Source: Enterococcus hulanensis
GTDB taxonomy: Bacteria > Bacillota > Bacilli > Lactobacillales > Enterococcaceae
Length of the DNA stretch: 64,000 nucleotides
NCBI RefSeq assembly: GCF_005405485.1
Contig: NZ_BJED01000008.1
Coordinates: 62,001 to 126,000 of the forward strand
Direction of reading: 5' to 3'
Shown here: positions 63,593 to 64,000 of the stretch, in pieces
How the letters are laid out: each line of letters opens with the position of its first letter
Numbering within the stretch: position 1 is the stretch's first letter
The notes under the pieces: generated by a model
The model's input: the letters and a program-made list of their open reading frames with translations, nothing else
Database searches by the model: none
Told to the model about the DNA's origin: nothing
Position numbers and translations under genes: made by a program

Positions 63593-64000
63593 CTATTCCT
63601 CTTTTCTCGTTTCAATAATGATTACTGGATTTTGCGGCTTAAAATAATGACCTTGACCTAATTTTGTATACTGACCAACTTGCAACTGAATCACTTGAAA
63701 AGGATAAAGTTCATCCTCCAGCCATCTAATAGCTTCAAGCGCATTTTCTATTAGAATAAAATTCAGTACTAAGCGTCCGCCTGGTTTTAAGCTTTGAAAG
63801 CCCCAAGCTAATATTTCTGAAAGACTTCCGCCTGTTCCGCCTATAAAAATAGCGTCAAAAGTATCGTTCAACTCAACTGGTGCCTTTGCCAAAATGCTTT
63901 TTATATTGGTTAACTGAAACTTGTTTTGATTCAGCTTTAAGACATCGAGTGCAGCCTGCTTCGAGTCAATCGTTGTGACCATTAGTTTTGGATACATATA
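63593..64000 (-). CDS. cbiT: Cobalt-precorrin-6B C15-methyltransferase, 3' part only
   Basis: About 135 residues are visible; the gene runs off the right edge, where the frame is still open. The segment [19 protein letters not shown] and [20 protein letters not shown] are the CbiT marks. The missing N-terminal ~50-60 residues should carry the SAM-binding GxGxG strand. An ATG at 63997 is internal, not the start. cbiT methylates C15 and decarboxylates the acetate at C12. Confidence 0.88.
   Translation of the reverse strand, partial: YMYPKLMVTTIDSKQAALDVLKLNQNKFQLTNIKSILAKAPVELNDTFDAIFIGGTGGSLSEILAWGFQSLKPGGRLVLNFILIENALEAIRWLEDELYPFQVIQLQVGQYTKLGQGHYFKPQNPVIIIETRKEE

Overview
The window looks like chromosomal DNA of a low-GC Gram-positive coccus of the order Lactobacillales, most likely an Enterococcus. 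The gene order is that of enterococcal and bacillar core chromosomes: hup-der-rpsA-cmk-LysM surface protein-recQ-ypbB/ferredoxin, ribU-rluB-scpBA-ribT-xerD-fur-cvfB-mapZ-rpoD-dnaG, and hrcA-grpE-dnaK-dnaJ. AGGAGG-type ribosome sites and intrinsic terminators are everywhere. No rRNA, tRNA, CRISPR array, insertion sequence or prophage was seen. Almost everything lies on the minus strand; plus-strand exceptions are yitT, a ferredoxin, the hydrolase-mprF pair and an attenuator-controlled aroB-like gene.

Layout. 1-9.9 kb: a C45-type hydrolase, signal peptidase I, an S41 protease, yozE/ypmS/SGNH hydrolase, degV, dfrA, an ABC-F ATPase interrupted by an in-frame TAG, and a MarR regulator with a striking operator. 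10-16.8 kb: mazG-cca-thioesterase operon, yitT, an operon with an inactive-looking dehydroquinate synthase homologue (AroB-like) followed by ypiA and ypiB/reoY, and an EF-hand membrane protein. 17-35.5 kb: core replication, division and segregation genes, including an FMN riboswitch before ribU and a Per-box-type operator before fur. 35.7-42 kb: a lysozyme-like protein, hydrolase plus mprF, and an unusual locus in which a Phe/Tyr-rich leader peptide and tandem terminators precede a truncated aroB-like gene. 42-48.1 kb: heat-shock operon with two CIRCE elements, and hemW. 48.4 kb to the right edge: one long anaerobic cobalamin operon read right to left (cbiT-F-G-H-J, cobA/hemD fusion, cbiK-L, cobalt transporter cbiMNQO, cbiP, a PduO-type adenosyltransferase, hemC, hemD, a PurM-like candidate alpha-ribazole kinase, cobU, cobS, cobC), ending at a strong terminator. 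The operon starts beyond the window.

Most interesting signals: (1) the aromatic leader peptide and multi-segment attenuator at 39.84-40.13 kb, a control type that is uncommon in Firmicutes, feeding a gene that appears to be only the front part of an AroB fold; (2) a second, full-length AroB-like protein at 14.8-15.9 kb that has lost the metal and NAD motifs and shares a G-x-G-N-E motif with the first; (3) the nonsense codon in the ABC-F gene; (4) a CIRCE element that also forms the hemW terminator; (5) two structured leader or small-RNA candidates between rpsA and der. All function calls rest on reading motifs and gene order by eye; no database search was run.
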